NCBI GenBank assembly: GCA_964645285.1
Contig: CAZYDR010000033.1
Coordinates: forward strand, 1 to 35,437
DNA length: 35,437 bases
Origin: JAYZAP01 sp964645285
GTDB taxonomy: Bacteria; Pseudomonadota; Alphaproteobacteria; JAAXGF01
Reading direction: 5' to 3'
Within the stretch, counting starts at the first letter, position 1. Every line of letters starts with the position of its first letter. The notes under the pieces are model-generated. The model did not search any database. It saw nothing but the letters and a program-made list of their open reading frames with translations, and had not been told where the DNA came from. This document shows positions 1 to 7,795 of the stretch, piece after piece. A program made the position numbers and the translations under genes.

Positions 1-172
1 AGGCCGCCGTCTTGCCGGTGCCGGTCTGGGCGATGCCCAGCATGTCCTTGCCGGCGAGAAGTTCGGGGATGGCGCGCGCCTGGATCGGCGTCGGCGTCAC
101 ATGGTTACGGGCGTTCAACGCACGCTGGATCGGATCGGCCAGGCCGAGCTCCGAGAATTTACTGATGTTCAC
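1..172 (-). CDS. DEAD-box RNA helicase, N-terminal fragment
   Basis: ATP-dependent RNA helicase cut by the left edge, leaving about 57 N-terminal residues. Translating the minus strand from GTG at 172 gives a start resembling RhlE/DeaD proteins: F-x-x-LGL, then the Q motif (TPIQ) and the Walker A motif AQTGTGKT just before the edge. A good ribosome binding site (AAGGA, 7 nt before the GTG) supports this start. Family knowledge: such proteins unwind RNA in ribosome assembly, mRNA decay and cold adaptation. The RhlE-like assignment within the DEAD-box family is a guess, because the DEAD, SAT and HRIGR motifs lie outside the window. Confidence 0.85.
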   Translation of the reverse strand, partial: MNISKFSELGLADPIQRALNARNHVTPTPIQARAIPELLAGKDMLGIAQTGTGKTAA

Positions 173-384
173 GTAGATATCCTTACTTGCCTGACGGCCG
201 GGCAACGTGTTCAACACGGCCTGACCTCAGCGTCTTCCATCGTTCCGGGCGCGTCCGTAACGGAAAAATTTTTGATGATTGTACTCGGGAAATAATGCCG
301 CTTAAGGCGGCGCTTCGCGCAATCGCGAGACAACGTATGAGCGCTACATGAGGGTTGACACCCGGTTTGTCAAGGCAAGAACGT
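173..384. other. Intergenic region between helicase and hyu operon
   Basis: No convincing gene here; the only forward frame has atypical composition. The region holds the leader of the minus-strand helicase and the 3' flank of hyuB2. A small inverted repeat (TTGACA at 355-360 and TGTCAA at 368-373, 7-nt spacer) lies just beyond the hyuB2 stop. It could form a weak hairpin at the operon end or be a protein-binding site; it has no T tract, so it is not a classical terminator. Confidence 0.3.
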
Positions 385-2049
385 TCAGATTAAGCCTTCC
401 CGGCGGTCGCGCTCTATCAGGTTGGTGTCGCGCTCCGCCGGGTCGCCCCAACCTCCGCCACCGGAATTGACCAGGCGCAACACGTCGCCGCGCTCCAGCA
501 TGATACCGACCAGCTTGCTCCCAAGGTTGCGCTCGCGGTCGGTGCCGGGGTTGAGGAGCATTGCCGCCTTGCCGCCCGGCCCGCCGCCGGCATAGCCCCA
601 TGGCGCGGTGTCGTCACGGGTCTGCTGGCAATAGCCGGTGAGTACGCCGCTTTTGGCGAGCATTTCGTAGTCGCGGCGAATGCCCAGGCCGCCTCGGTAT
701 TTGCCGCGTCCGCCGGAGCCGGGAACCAGAGCGGTTTTACGGACCCGTACCGGGCTGAGAGTTTCCGTGACCTCGGCTGACAGGATCGAACAATTGCCGC
801 CGTGGGTATCGACGCCATCGAGACCATCGCCGTGCGCCGAGCCGCCCATGCCGCCGCCCGGAATGTCGGAAATCACGTAGTAGGGCGCGCTGCCGTCGTC
901 TTCCCGGACGCCGTCGCGGTCGTCGAAACCGCCGAGCACGAACGTCGCGAACGAGACTTGGCAGGCCGCGGCGGCGGCGTCGGGCTTGACCGGCACCATG
1001 GCCTTGAGCACCACATCGGCCACCGCCTGCTCGGTCAGATGCCGGGCGGAGACCGCCGCCGGGCGTTGCGGGTCGAGGATCGAGCCCCGGCGCGAGATCA
1101 CCTTGATCGGCCGGTCACACCCCTGATTCTGCGGCAGGTCCGGCGCGACCATGCATTTGATCGCGTAGTGGATCATCGAGATGGTCGACGACTCGGGGCA
1201 GTTCATGCCGTTGGCGCGCTGGTCGCCCGACTTGGAGACATCGACGGTTATGTCGCTCTCACCGATGGTCAGCGAAACATGAAGGCGGACCGGGGTATCG
1301 CTGGTAATGTCGTCTTCCACCAGCACCTCGGCGTCGTAGGTACCGCTGGGCAAGGCGGCGATGGCGCGCCTCATATAGGTTTCGTTGTAGTCGAGGCAGG
1401 TCTGCGCCATCTGGGAAAAACGCGCGTTGCCGTAGATTCCGGCGAGCTCGGCCAGACGGCGCTCACCGGTACGGCAGCCCGCCACCTGGGCCCGCAAGTC
1501 ACCCTTGCAGGATGCCGGATTACGGACATTGGCGTCGATAATGTCGAAGGCGGTCTGGTTGGCCCGGCCTTCCTCGTAGAGCCGCAGCGGCGGCAGAATC
1601 AGTCCTTCGGCGTAGAGTTCGACATTATCCGGGCTCTCGCTGCCTGGCACTTTGCCGCCGATGTCCACGTGATGGGCGATGGTCGAAGTGATGGCAATGA
1701 GCTCGCCGTCATGGAACACCGGCGAGAACAGGCAGATGTCCATGGTGTGGGTGCAGCCCTTGTAGGGGTCGTTGCAGACGATGACGTCGCCTGGCTTCCA
1801 TGCATAGCGCGGGATGGCCTTGAAGATGTAGCGGATCGCCGTCGACATGATGCCGAGTTGGGCCGGGATAGTTTCGGCCTGGGCCAACATGTCGCCGTCG
1901 GGCGTGAACAGGCCGCAGGCGTAGTCGTACATGTCCCAGATGATCGATGAGAACGCGGCCCGCCTGAGTGCCATGGACATTTCGTCGGCGATGCCGTGTA
2001 CCTGATGCTGGAACACGTCGCGGCTGATGACGTCGTTGGTTTCGCTCAT
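385..2049 (-). CDS. hyuB: Hydantoinase B/oxoprolinase family protein (second copy)
   Basis: 554 residues, the usual length for HyuB-type subunits. Family knowledge: with HyuA these form ATP-dependent N-methylhydantoinases, 5-oxoprolinases, or acetone/acetophenone carboxylases. Supporting features include the N-terminal FQHQVHGIADEMS block, the GD(V/I)IVCNDPY motif near residue 90, the THTMD and AHH(V/M)DIGG segments, and the Gly-rich C-terminal GGGGWGDPAER. It is clearly paralogous to the next gene upstream, sharing nearly all of these blocks, and starts 18 nt after that gene's stop, so it is the third gene of a hyuA-hyuB-hyuB operon. Start ATG at 2049. Substrate cannot be told from sequence. 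Whether the two B subunits form a heteromer or serve different substrates is unknown. Confidence 0.9.
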   Translation of the reverse strand: MSETNDVISRDVFQHQVHGIADEMSMALRRAAFSSIIWDMYDYACGLFTPDGDMLAQAETIPAQLGIMSTAIRYIFKAIPRYAWKPGDVIVCNDPYKGCTHTMDICLFSPVFHDGELIAITSTIAHHVDIGGKVPGSESPDNVELYAEGLILPPLRLYEEGRANQTAFDIIDANVRNPASCKGDLRAQVAGCRTGERRLAELAGIYGNARFSQMAQTCLDYNETYMRRAIAALPSGTYDAEVLVEDDITSDTPVRLHVSLTIGESDITVDVSKSGDQRANGMNCPESSTISMIHYAIKCMVAPDLPQNQGCDRPIKVISRRGSILDPQRPAAVSARHLTEQAVADVVLKAMVPVKPDAAAAACQVSFATFVLGGFDDRDGVREDDGSAPYYVISDIPGGGMGGSAHGDGLDGVDTHGGNCSILSAEVTETLSPVRVRKTALVPGSGGRGKYRGGLGIRRDYEMLAKSGVLTGYCQQTRDDTAPWGYAGGGPGGKAAMLLNPGTDRERNLGSKLVGIMLERGDVLRLVNSGGGGWGDPAERDTNLIERDRREGLI

Positions 2050-2067
2050 AGCTTAGCTCCTCGTCCT

Positions 2068-3738
2068 CTACTCCGCCGCCTCGATGGTAACATAACCTTC
2101 GATCAGGTCGTCTTCAGCCAGGGCGATGCTGCGTTCGGCCGGGTCGCCCCAACCGCCGCCGCCGGCGCCGACCACTCGCAGCACGTCGCCGCGATGCATC
2201 GGTAGGGCTGAAACGCGCGCCAGCAGGATCTCCTCGCGGTTGGTGTCCGGATTCATCACGAACTCGGCCTTGCCGCCCAGCCCGCCACCGGCGAAACCCC
2301 AGGGTGCGGTGGTGTCGCGCTGCTGTTGGGAATCGCAGGTCAGTACGCCACGGTCGCTCAACATCTCGAAATCGCGCAGGATGCCGAGGCCGCCGCGATG
2401 CTTGCCTGCGCCGCCGGAGTCCGGCACCAGTTCGCTGCGCAAAACGCGCAAGGGGGCGATTGTCTCCAATATCTCGGCCGAGAGGATGGAGCAGTTGCCG
2501 CCGTGGGTATCCACCGCGGTCAGGCCGTCACCCATGCCGCCGCCACCCATGCCACCGCCAATGATGTCGGATACCACGTAATAGGGCTTGCCGTCGTCGC
2601 CCCCGACTTCGGGCCGGTCGTCATAGCCGCCCAGGACGAAGGCGGAAAACGAGACCTGACAGCCGGCCGCCGAGACCTCGGGGCGAAGCGGTGCCAGGGC
2701 CTTGAGAATGACATCGGCCAGGGCCTGCTGGGTATGATGGCGCGTAGCCACCGCCGCTGGGCGGATCGGGTCGAGGATCGAGCCCTTGCGCATGGTCACG
2801 GAGATCGGTCGCACGCAGCCCTGGTTCTGAAGCAGTTCAGGCGAGGTCACGCATTTGACCGCGTAATGTGCCATCGACAGGGTCGAGCATTCCGGATTGT
2901 TAAGCGAGAACGGCCGCTGGTCGTCGGAGCCGGTGACGTCGACATCGATCTCGTCGCCACTGACCGTCACCTTGGCATGCAGCTTGAACGGCTCGAGGGA
3001 GAAGACATCGTCCTCGACCAGGATTTCCGCCTCGGAGGTGCCGTCGGGCATGGCGGTGATGGCGCGGCGGGCATAGATCTCGGCGTAATCGAGGCAGGCG
3101 GTCGAGAGCGCGGCGATGCCGTCGTTGCCGTAATGACCGGCCAAGTCGGCCAGCCGCCGCTCTCCGGTGCGGCAACCGGCAATCTGCGCCCGCAGATCGC
3201 CAAACACCGCTTCCGGAAGACGCACGTTGCTGCGGATGATCTTGAACGCGGTCTCGTTGGGTTCACCCTCCGAGATCAGCTTCAGGGGCGGCAGGATGAT
3301 GCCTTCGGCGAAAATCTCTTCGTTGTCAGGCCCGCCCGATCCCGGCAAGCGGCCGCCGATGTCCATGTGATGAGCGATGGTCGAGGTGATGGCGACAATC
3401 TCACCGTCATGGAACACCGGCGAGAACAGGGTGATGTCCATGGTGTGAGTGCAGCCGAGATAGGGGTCGTTGCACACCAGCACGTCGCCGGGACGCCAGG
3501 TTTCCAGCGGGTACTCCCGGAACATGTAGCGGATCGCCGTCGACATGATACCGAGTTGGGCGGGAATGGTGTCGGCCTGGGCGATCATGTCGCCGGTTGG
3601 TGTGAACAGGCCGCAGGAGTAGTCGTACATGTCCCAGATGATTGACGAAAACGAAGCCCGCCTGAGCGCTACCGACATTTCATCGGCGACGCCGTGGACC
3701 TGATGCTGGAAGACGTCGCGGCTGATCGGGTCGATCAT
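2068..3738 (-). CDS. hyuB: Hydantoinase B/oxoprolinase family protein (first copy)
   Basis: About 556 residues, a full-length HyuB-type subunit of an ATP-dependent hydantoinase, oxoprolinase or carboxylase. It carries FQHQVHGVADEMS at the N-terminus, GDVLVCNDPY, THTMD, AHHMDIGG and a Gly-rich C-terminal GGGGWGDPAER. The frame can open at GTG 3741 or ATG 3738. I prefer ATG 3738: it overlaps the hyuA stop by one base (TGATG) and lies 6 nt after a GGGGAG Shine-Dalgarno, whereas the GTG is only 3 nt from it. The arrangement implies translational coupling to hyuA. It is followed after 18 nt by a second, strongly similar hyuB, so the pair looks like a tandem duplication that has diverged. Confidence 0.9.
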   Translation of the reverse strand: MIDPISRDVFQHQVHGVADEMSVALRRASFSSIIWDMYDYSCGLFTPTGDMIAQADTIPAQLGIMSTAIRYMFREYPLETWRPGDVLVCNDPYLGCTHTMDITLFSPVFHDGEIVAITSTIAHHMDIGGRLPGSGGPDNEEIFAEGIILPPLKLISEGEPNETAFKIIRSNVRLPEAVFGDLRAQIAGCRTGERRLADLAGHYGNDGIAALSTACLDYAEIYARRAITAMPDGTSEAEILVEDDVFSLEPFKLHAKVTVSGDEIDVDVTGSDDQRPFSLNNPECSTLSMAHYAVKCVTSPELLQNQGCVRPISVTMRKGSILDPIRPAAVATRHHTQQALADVILKALAPLRPEVSAAGCQVSFSAFVLGGYDDRPEVGGDDGKPYYVVSDIIGGGMGGGGMGDGLTAVDTHGGNCSILSAEILETIAPLRVLRSELVPDSGGAGKHRGGLGILRDFEMLSDRGVLTCDSQQQRDTTAPWGFAGGGLGGKAEFVMNPDTNREEILLARVSALPMHRGDVLRVVGAGGGGWGDPAERSIALAEDDLIEGYVTIEAAE

Positions 3739-5795
3739 CACGAACTCCCCGCGGTCGGTATTCTGATCACCGCCTCGGGCGTCACGGTGGCGGTCTGCCC
3801 ATCGAGCACGATGGTTGTCGAATCACGTTGAGGGATGACGGCGGGACCGGTGATAACGTGGCCCGGCAAAATAGTGTCGCGAAAATAGACCGGGCAGTCG
3901 CGGAAACCGTTCTCATCGTCGAGATAGACCGGCCTTTGCCCGTTGGACGGTGGCGCGCCCGAGGCCTGGTCTTCGATGGTCGGTGACGCCGCCTTCGCCG
4001 TACGGCCAAAGGCTTCGACCCGCAGGTTGACGAACTCGACCCCGATTGTCTCGTCGGCGTGGCCATAGGATGTCAGGTGGTGGCTGTGGAAGTCGGCGGC
4101 GACGCTGTCCGGGTCCCACCAGCCAGTGCCTTCAGGCGTCACCAGCGGCACTTGAAGCTCGTGGAACTGGCCGACGCAACGCATATCGGCCGACACCCGG
4201 AAGTAGCGGTCCGCCTGATCGATGCCATCGCGTGCCAGAGCGTCGTCGAGGTCACCCATGAGAACCGCGAACCGATTGCCGAGGTCGGCCTCATCGACCT
4301 TGGTCAGACGCCGCTGAAAAGCCGCCTGGGCGGTGTGGCGGATGTCCGACATAAGCAGGCCCTGGGCGGCGTAGACACCGGGATTGCGCGGCACCAGGAC
4401 CTCGGCCATGCCGAGATCGCGGGCCATGAACGACGCGTATATGGGTCCGGCGCCGCCGAATGCGAGCAGGGCGAAGCCGCGCAGATCGAAGCCGCGTTCC
4501 ACCGACAGTGTGCGTATGGCCTGGTTCATGCCAGCGGTGGCGACCCGCACCACACCGAGGGCAGCCTGCTCGATGGTCAGGTTCAGCGGTGTCGCCACAT
4601 TGTCGTCGATGGCCTTGCGGGCGAGGGCGGCATCTAGCGCCATCTCGCCGCCGAGATATTCGGCCGGGTCGAGAATACCGAGCACCACGGCGGCGTCAGT
4701 GATGGTCGCCTGGGTCCCGCCCTGGCCGTAGCATGCCGGGCCGGGGTGGGCGCCGGCCGAGTCCGGGCCGACCTTCAAGGCTCCGCCGAGATCGACCCGG
4801 GCGATCGAGCCGCCGCCGGCCGAGATGGTCTCGATGTCCAAGGTCGGCAGGCGCAGGGGCTGGCCGTCGACGACCCGGCCCGCGACCGAGCGCGGCTCGC
4901 CACCGACGATCAGCGAGAAGTCAGCCGATGTGCCGCCCATGTCGAAGGTGACGAGATCGGCCACATCAAGGGCGCCGGAGACGTCAGCGCCGGCAATGAC
5001 GCCGCCGGCAGGACCCGACAACAGCAGTGCCGCCGGGTTGGTCCGCGCCGCGTCAGGTGTCGCCACGCCGCCGTCGGAACGCATCAGCCGCAAGGGCGCC
5101 TTGAGGCCGGCCTGGGCGAGGCCCTGGTTGAGCACGGAAATGTAACGGTCGACCACTGGTCCCACGTAGGCGGCAATAGCCGTGGTATTGGCGCGGGGAA
5201 ATTCCTCGATCTGCGGATTGACGTTGCTTGAGAGATAGATGGGAATTCCCGGCAGGGCGTCTTCCAAGGCACTGCCGAGCATCTGTTCGTGGCCGGCGTC
5301 GAGAAATGAAAATCCCAGGCAGATAGCCGCGGCCTCGGGGTTGAGCGCCGCAACCTCCGTGGCGACCCGCTCGGCTTCGGTTTGGTTCAAAGCCGTCACC
5401 ACGGCGCCAAAGGCATCGAGCCGTTCGTCGGTCTCGACAATCTGCGAACGCGGTACCACCGGGGCCGGTTGGCTCTGTTGCAGGTGATAGAGGTGCGGCC
5501 GCATCTGGTCGCCAATCTCAAGAACATCCCGCATGCCGGCGGACACCGCCATGACGATGCGGGCGCCCGAACGGGTGAGGAAGGCATTGGTGCCAACCGT
5601 AAAGCCGTGGACGAATATATCCACGTCGGTCGGCGCTATATTCGCCGCTCGGGTGATCCTGTCGATACCCTGAATCACCGCATCCGCCGTGCCTGGCGTC
5701 GACGGCACCTTGTCCAGATGGGTCTCGCCGGTGTCGCCGTCGATTAACACGAGGTCGGTGAAAGTGCCGCCTATATCAGCCGAAAGGTAAATCAT
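3738..5795 (-). CDS. hyuA: Hydantoinase A/oxoprolinase family protein
   Basis: 685 residues, normal for HyuA. The N-terminal DIGGTFTDLVLID is the ASKHA-fold phosphate-1 loop of hydantoinase/oxoprolinase A subunits, and the central SGPAGG(V), FDMGGTSAD and SAGGGS motifs complete the ATP-binding core. Family knowledge: HyuA phosphorylates the amide or carbonyl substrate while HyuB completes hydrolysis or carboxylation. It is the first gene of a minus-strand operon, with its stop overlapping the first hyuB. It is transcribed divergently from a methyltransferase across a 139-bp gap. The ribosome binding site is weak (AAAGATGAG). Candidate substrates are hydantoins, 5-oxoproline or related cyclic imides or ketones; the sequence does not decide among them. 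Confidence 0.92.
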   Translation of the reverse strand: MIYLSADIGGTFTDLVLIDGDTGETHLDKVPSTPGTADAVIQGIDRITRAANIAPTDVDIFVHGFTVGTNAFLTRSGARIVMAVSAGMRDVLEIGDQMRPHLYHLQQSQPAPVVPRSQIVETDERLDAFGAVVTALNQTEAERVATEVAALNPEAAAICLGFSFLDAGHEQMLGSALEDALPGIPIYLSSNVNPQIEEFPRANTTAIAAYVGPVVDRYISVLNQGLAQAGLKAPLRLMRSDGGVATPDAARTNPAALLLSGPAGGVIAGADVSGALDVADLVTFDMGGTSADFSLIVGGEPRSVAGRVVDGQPLRLPTLDIETISAGGGSIARVDLGGALKVGPDSAGAHPGPACYGQGGTQATITDAAVVLGILDPAEYLGGEMALDAALARKAIDDNVATPLNLTIEQAALGVVRVATAGMNQAIRTLSVERGFDLRGFALLAFGGAGPIYASFMARDLGMAEVLVPRNPGVYAAQGLLMSDIRHTAQAAFQRRLTKVDEADLGNRFAVLMGDLDDALARDGIDQADRYFRVSADMRCVGQFHELQVPLVTPEGTGWWDPDSVAADFHSHHLTSYGHADETIGVEFVNLRVEAFGRTAKAASPTIEDQASGAPPSNGQRPVYLDDENGFRDCPVYFRDTILPGHVITGPAVIPQRDSTTIVLDGQTATVTPEAVIRIPTAGSS

Positions 5796-5870
5796 CGGTG
5801 CTCATCTTTCGGATTTGGTCGGAGGTGCCAGCAGAAGTCGCCGCCAATTCTATAGGCCTTAAGGCGAGAT

Positions 5871-5900
5871 TTGCCAGCCGGTTTCGGTCCTTGGTATAAG
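5871..5900 (+). promoter_or_regulatory. Putative sigma70-type promoter for the methyltransferase
   Basis: TTGCCA at 5871-5876 and TATAAG at 5895-5900, with an 18-bp spacer, each one base off consensus. It lies about 35 bp before the ATG of the gene at 5935 and in the divergent gap with hyuA. By-eye call only. Confidence 0.4.
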
Positions 5901-5934
5901 CTATTAACAACGACAGACAGGAAATCAGGGAATC

Positions 5935-6570
5935 ATGGCCATTCGCCCGTCGCTTCAAAAGGCTGATCCAAAGACGTTTTACTTCGCCAAGGATCAGCAG
6001 GAACTGGTCGAACGCTACGATGAGTCGGCGGATGTCTACGACGAGGCTATGAGCCAGGACGTGGGCTGGACCGGGCATATTGAGCTGGCAGCCGTGGTCG
6101 GACGGTATGTGGCGTCCGACGCCGCCGTTCTCGATGCCGGCGCGGGAACCGGCATGCTGGGAGACGAACTGGCCAAGCTCGGGTTTTCCAAAATGGATGC
6201 CAACGACCTGTCGCCGGGCATGCTGGACCGCGCCCGTGGCAAGGGCATCTACAGGGACTGCCGGGTCATGGAACTCGGCAAACCCCTGAACTATCCCGAC
6301 GATACCTACGACGCCGTTGTTGCCTGCGGCGTCTTTACGCCCAACCATGCGCCGGCCAATTCGTTGGATGAAATGGTCCGCATCACCAAACCCCAGGGGC
6401 TTATCCTCTATACGCTACGCGGCGACGAGATGCCTGCCGATTTTCCACCGAAGCACGATGAACTGACGGACAGCGGCGCGTGGGAATTGGTTGAAAGCTG
6501 CCCACCATTCGCCTCGATTAGTTCCGAGCCGCAGATCCGCCATCGCTGCTGGGTGTTCCGGGTCCTCTAG
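5935..6570 (+). CDS. Class I SAM-dependent methyltransferase
   Basis: 211 residues. SAM-binding motif I is visible as VLDAGAGTG (residues 65-73), followed by an acidic-loop NDLSPGML segment and a post-motif region (YDAVVACGVFTPNHA). The N-terminal 'ERYDESADVYDEAM' block resembles the WBSCR27/METTL27-like methyltransferase group. Substrate unknown. Start ATG 5935 is preceded by AGGGA and a plausible promoter. The gene stands alone on the plus strand. Its TAG stop (6568-6570) overlaps, through a palindromic CTAG, the TAG stop of the convergent persulfide dioxygenase gene. The domain assignment is sure; the subfamily is inference. Confidence 0.85.
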   Translation: MAIRPSLQKADPKTFYFAKDQQELVERYDESADVYDEAMSQDVGWTGHIELAAVVGRYVASDAAVLDAGAGTGMLGDELAKLGFSKMDANDLSPGMLDRARGKGIYRDCRVMELGKPLNYPDDTYDAVVACGVFTPNHAPANSLDEMVRITKPQGLILYTLRGDEMPADFPPKHDELTDSGAWELVESCPPFASISSEPQIRHRCWVFRVL

Positions 6571-7637
6571 TCACGCCCACCGTCTACCGGGCAGCCTTGA
6601 GCCCGCCAGCGCAGCATGCCGCCGGCCAGGTTGGCGACATCGTCGAAACCGGCTTTCCGTAGAATATTAGTCGCCATGGCCGAACGACCGCCGGCGCGAC
6701 AGACAGCGACAATAGGCCGGTCCTGGGCCAGTTCACCGGCACGCTCCGCAAGGCTGCCCAACGGGATCAGTACGGCGCCGGGAATGCGGCCCAGGGGACC
6801 GTCGAACTCGTCGGTCTCGCGGACGTCGAGGATTTGCGCCGCGCCCAAGTTCTCCTCAAGCCATTGCGGCTGCATCTCCCAGATGCCGGCGAAGGTGAAG
6901 TTCAGGGACGCCCAGGTCGGTTCGTCCTCGGGAACGTCACTGTCGTCGGGCCGGCCACATTTCAGATTGGCCGGTACCGCCACGTCCATCTGTTTGGGAT
7001 GGGCCAGGACCAGGTTGTCCATGTAGCCGGTGAAGTCGCTTTCACTGAGCTGGCCGCCGAGACGCGGATTGAACTGCTTTTCCTCATCGACGCTGGTGAC
7101 CATCAATCCCCGGTAGTCATGGCCGGGATAGAGCTGGCAATCGCCGGGCAGGGTGAATATCTGAGTATGAATGGCGCGATACATCTGGCCTGCATCGCCG
7201 CCCTGGAAGTCGGTCCGGCCGCAGCCGCGGATCAACAGGCAGTTGCCGGTGAAGGCCATGTCCTCGGTGTCGAGGACAAAGGTCACGCAGCCAGCCGTAT
7301 GGCCTGGGGTCGCCCGCACGGTCAGGTATCGGCTGCCGAAGTTGATCTTGTCGCCGTGGTCCAACAGGCGGTTGGCGCCGTCCGCGCCGCCGTGCACCGA
7401 CAGGGCGATTTCGCTGCCGAGCCGGTGGTGCATCATCCAGGCGCCGGTTACGTGGTCGGCGTGAACATGGGTTTCCAGGGTGTAGAGCAGTTTGAGGTCG
7501 AACTCGGCGATCAACGCCGCGTCGCGCCGAACCTGCTCATAGACCGAATCGATGAGCACCGTTTCGCGGGTCGCCAGGTCGGCAAGCAGATAGGTATAGG
7601 TCGCGGACTGCGGATCAAAAAGTTGACGAAACAGCAT
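6567..7637 (-). CDS. ETHE1-like persulfide dioxygenase fused to rhodanese domain
   Basis: 356 residues. Residues 1-250 are a metallo-beta-lactamase fold of the ETHE1/persulfide dioxygenase type (LFRQLFDP start, THVHADH at 56-62, PGHT at 111-114, IRGCGRTDFQ, TLPGD, YPGHDY). Residues 265-350 are a rhodanese domain with catalytic Cys313 in CRAGGRS. Family knowledge: such fusions oxidise glutathione persulfide to sulfite and pass sulfane sulfur. The usual TGD iron ligand (Asp154 of human ETHE1, 19 residues after the GHT histidine) is Asn132 here, so activity may be altered. The frame extends upstream to 7760, but ATG 7637 matches the family start and has a GGGGAG Shine-Dalgarno. Gene runs divergent to the amidohydrolase. 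Confidence 0.88.
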   Translation of the reverse strand: MLFRQLFDPQSATYTYLLADLATRETVLIDSVYEQVRRDAALIAEFDLKLLYTLETHVHADHVTGAWMMHHRLGSEIALSVHGGADGANRLLDHGDKINFGSRYLTVRATPGHTAGCVTFVLDTEDMAFTGNCLLIRGCGRTDFQGGDAGQMYRAIHTQIFTLPGDCQLYPGHDYRGLMVTSVDEEKQFNPRLGGQLSESDFTGYMDNLVLAHPKQMDVAVPANLKCGRPDDSDVPEDEPTWASLNFTFAGIWEMQPQWLEENLGAAQILDVRETDEFDGPLGRIPGAVLIPLGSLAERAGELAQDRPIVAVCRAGGRSAMATNILRKAGFDDVANLAGGMLRWRAQGCPVDGGRD

Positions 7638-7795
7638 TATTCCGGGCTCCCCAGATTGAACGCCCCCGGCACCGTTCATGGTGACCGGAATTGGTGTCTT
7701 AGGCAATATTCCCTCCATCAGGCGCCGCAGGCGCTTGCATGGCGACGGGTTTGGGTGCACTCGTAATCAGATGAATATCTTGCCAGGGAGAGGGA

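Noticed and set aside
802..3645. Long plus-strand frames opposite the two hyuB genes (802-1950 and 2326-3645)
   Set aside because: They are antisense shadows of clear HyuB coding sequence in GC-rich DNA; their products have no recognisable domains.
7638..7760. 41-residue N-terminal extension of the persulfide dioxygenase
   Set aside because: No family similarity or targeting signal; ATG 7637 has a good Shine-Dalgarno and the family start.
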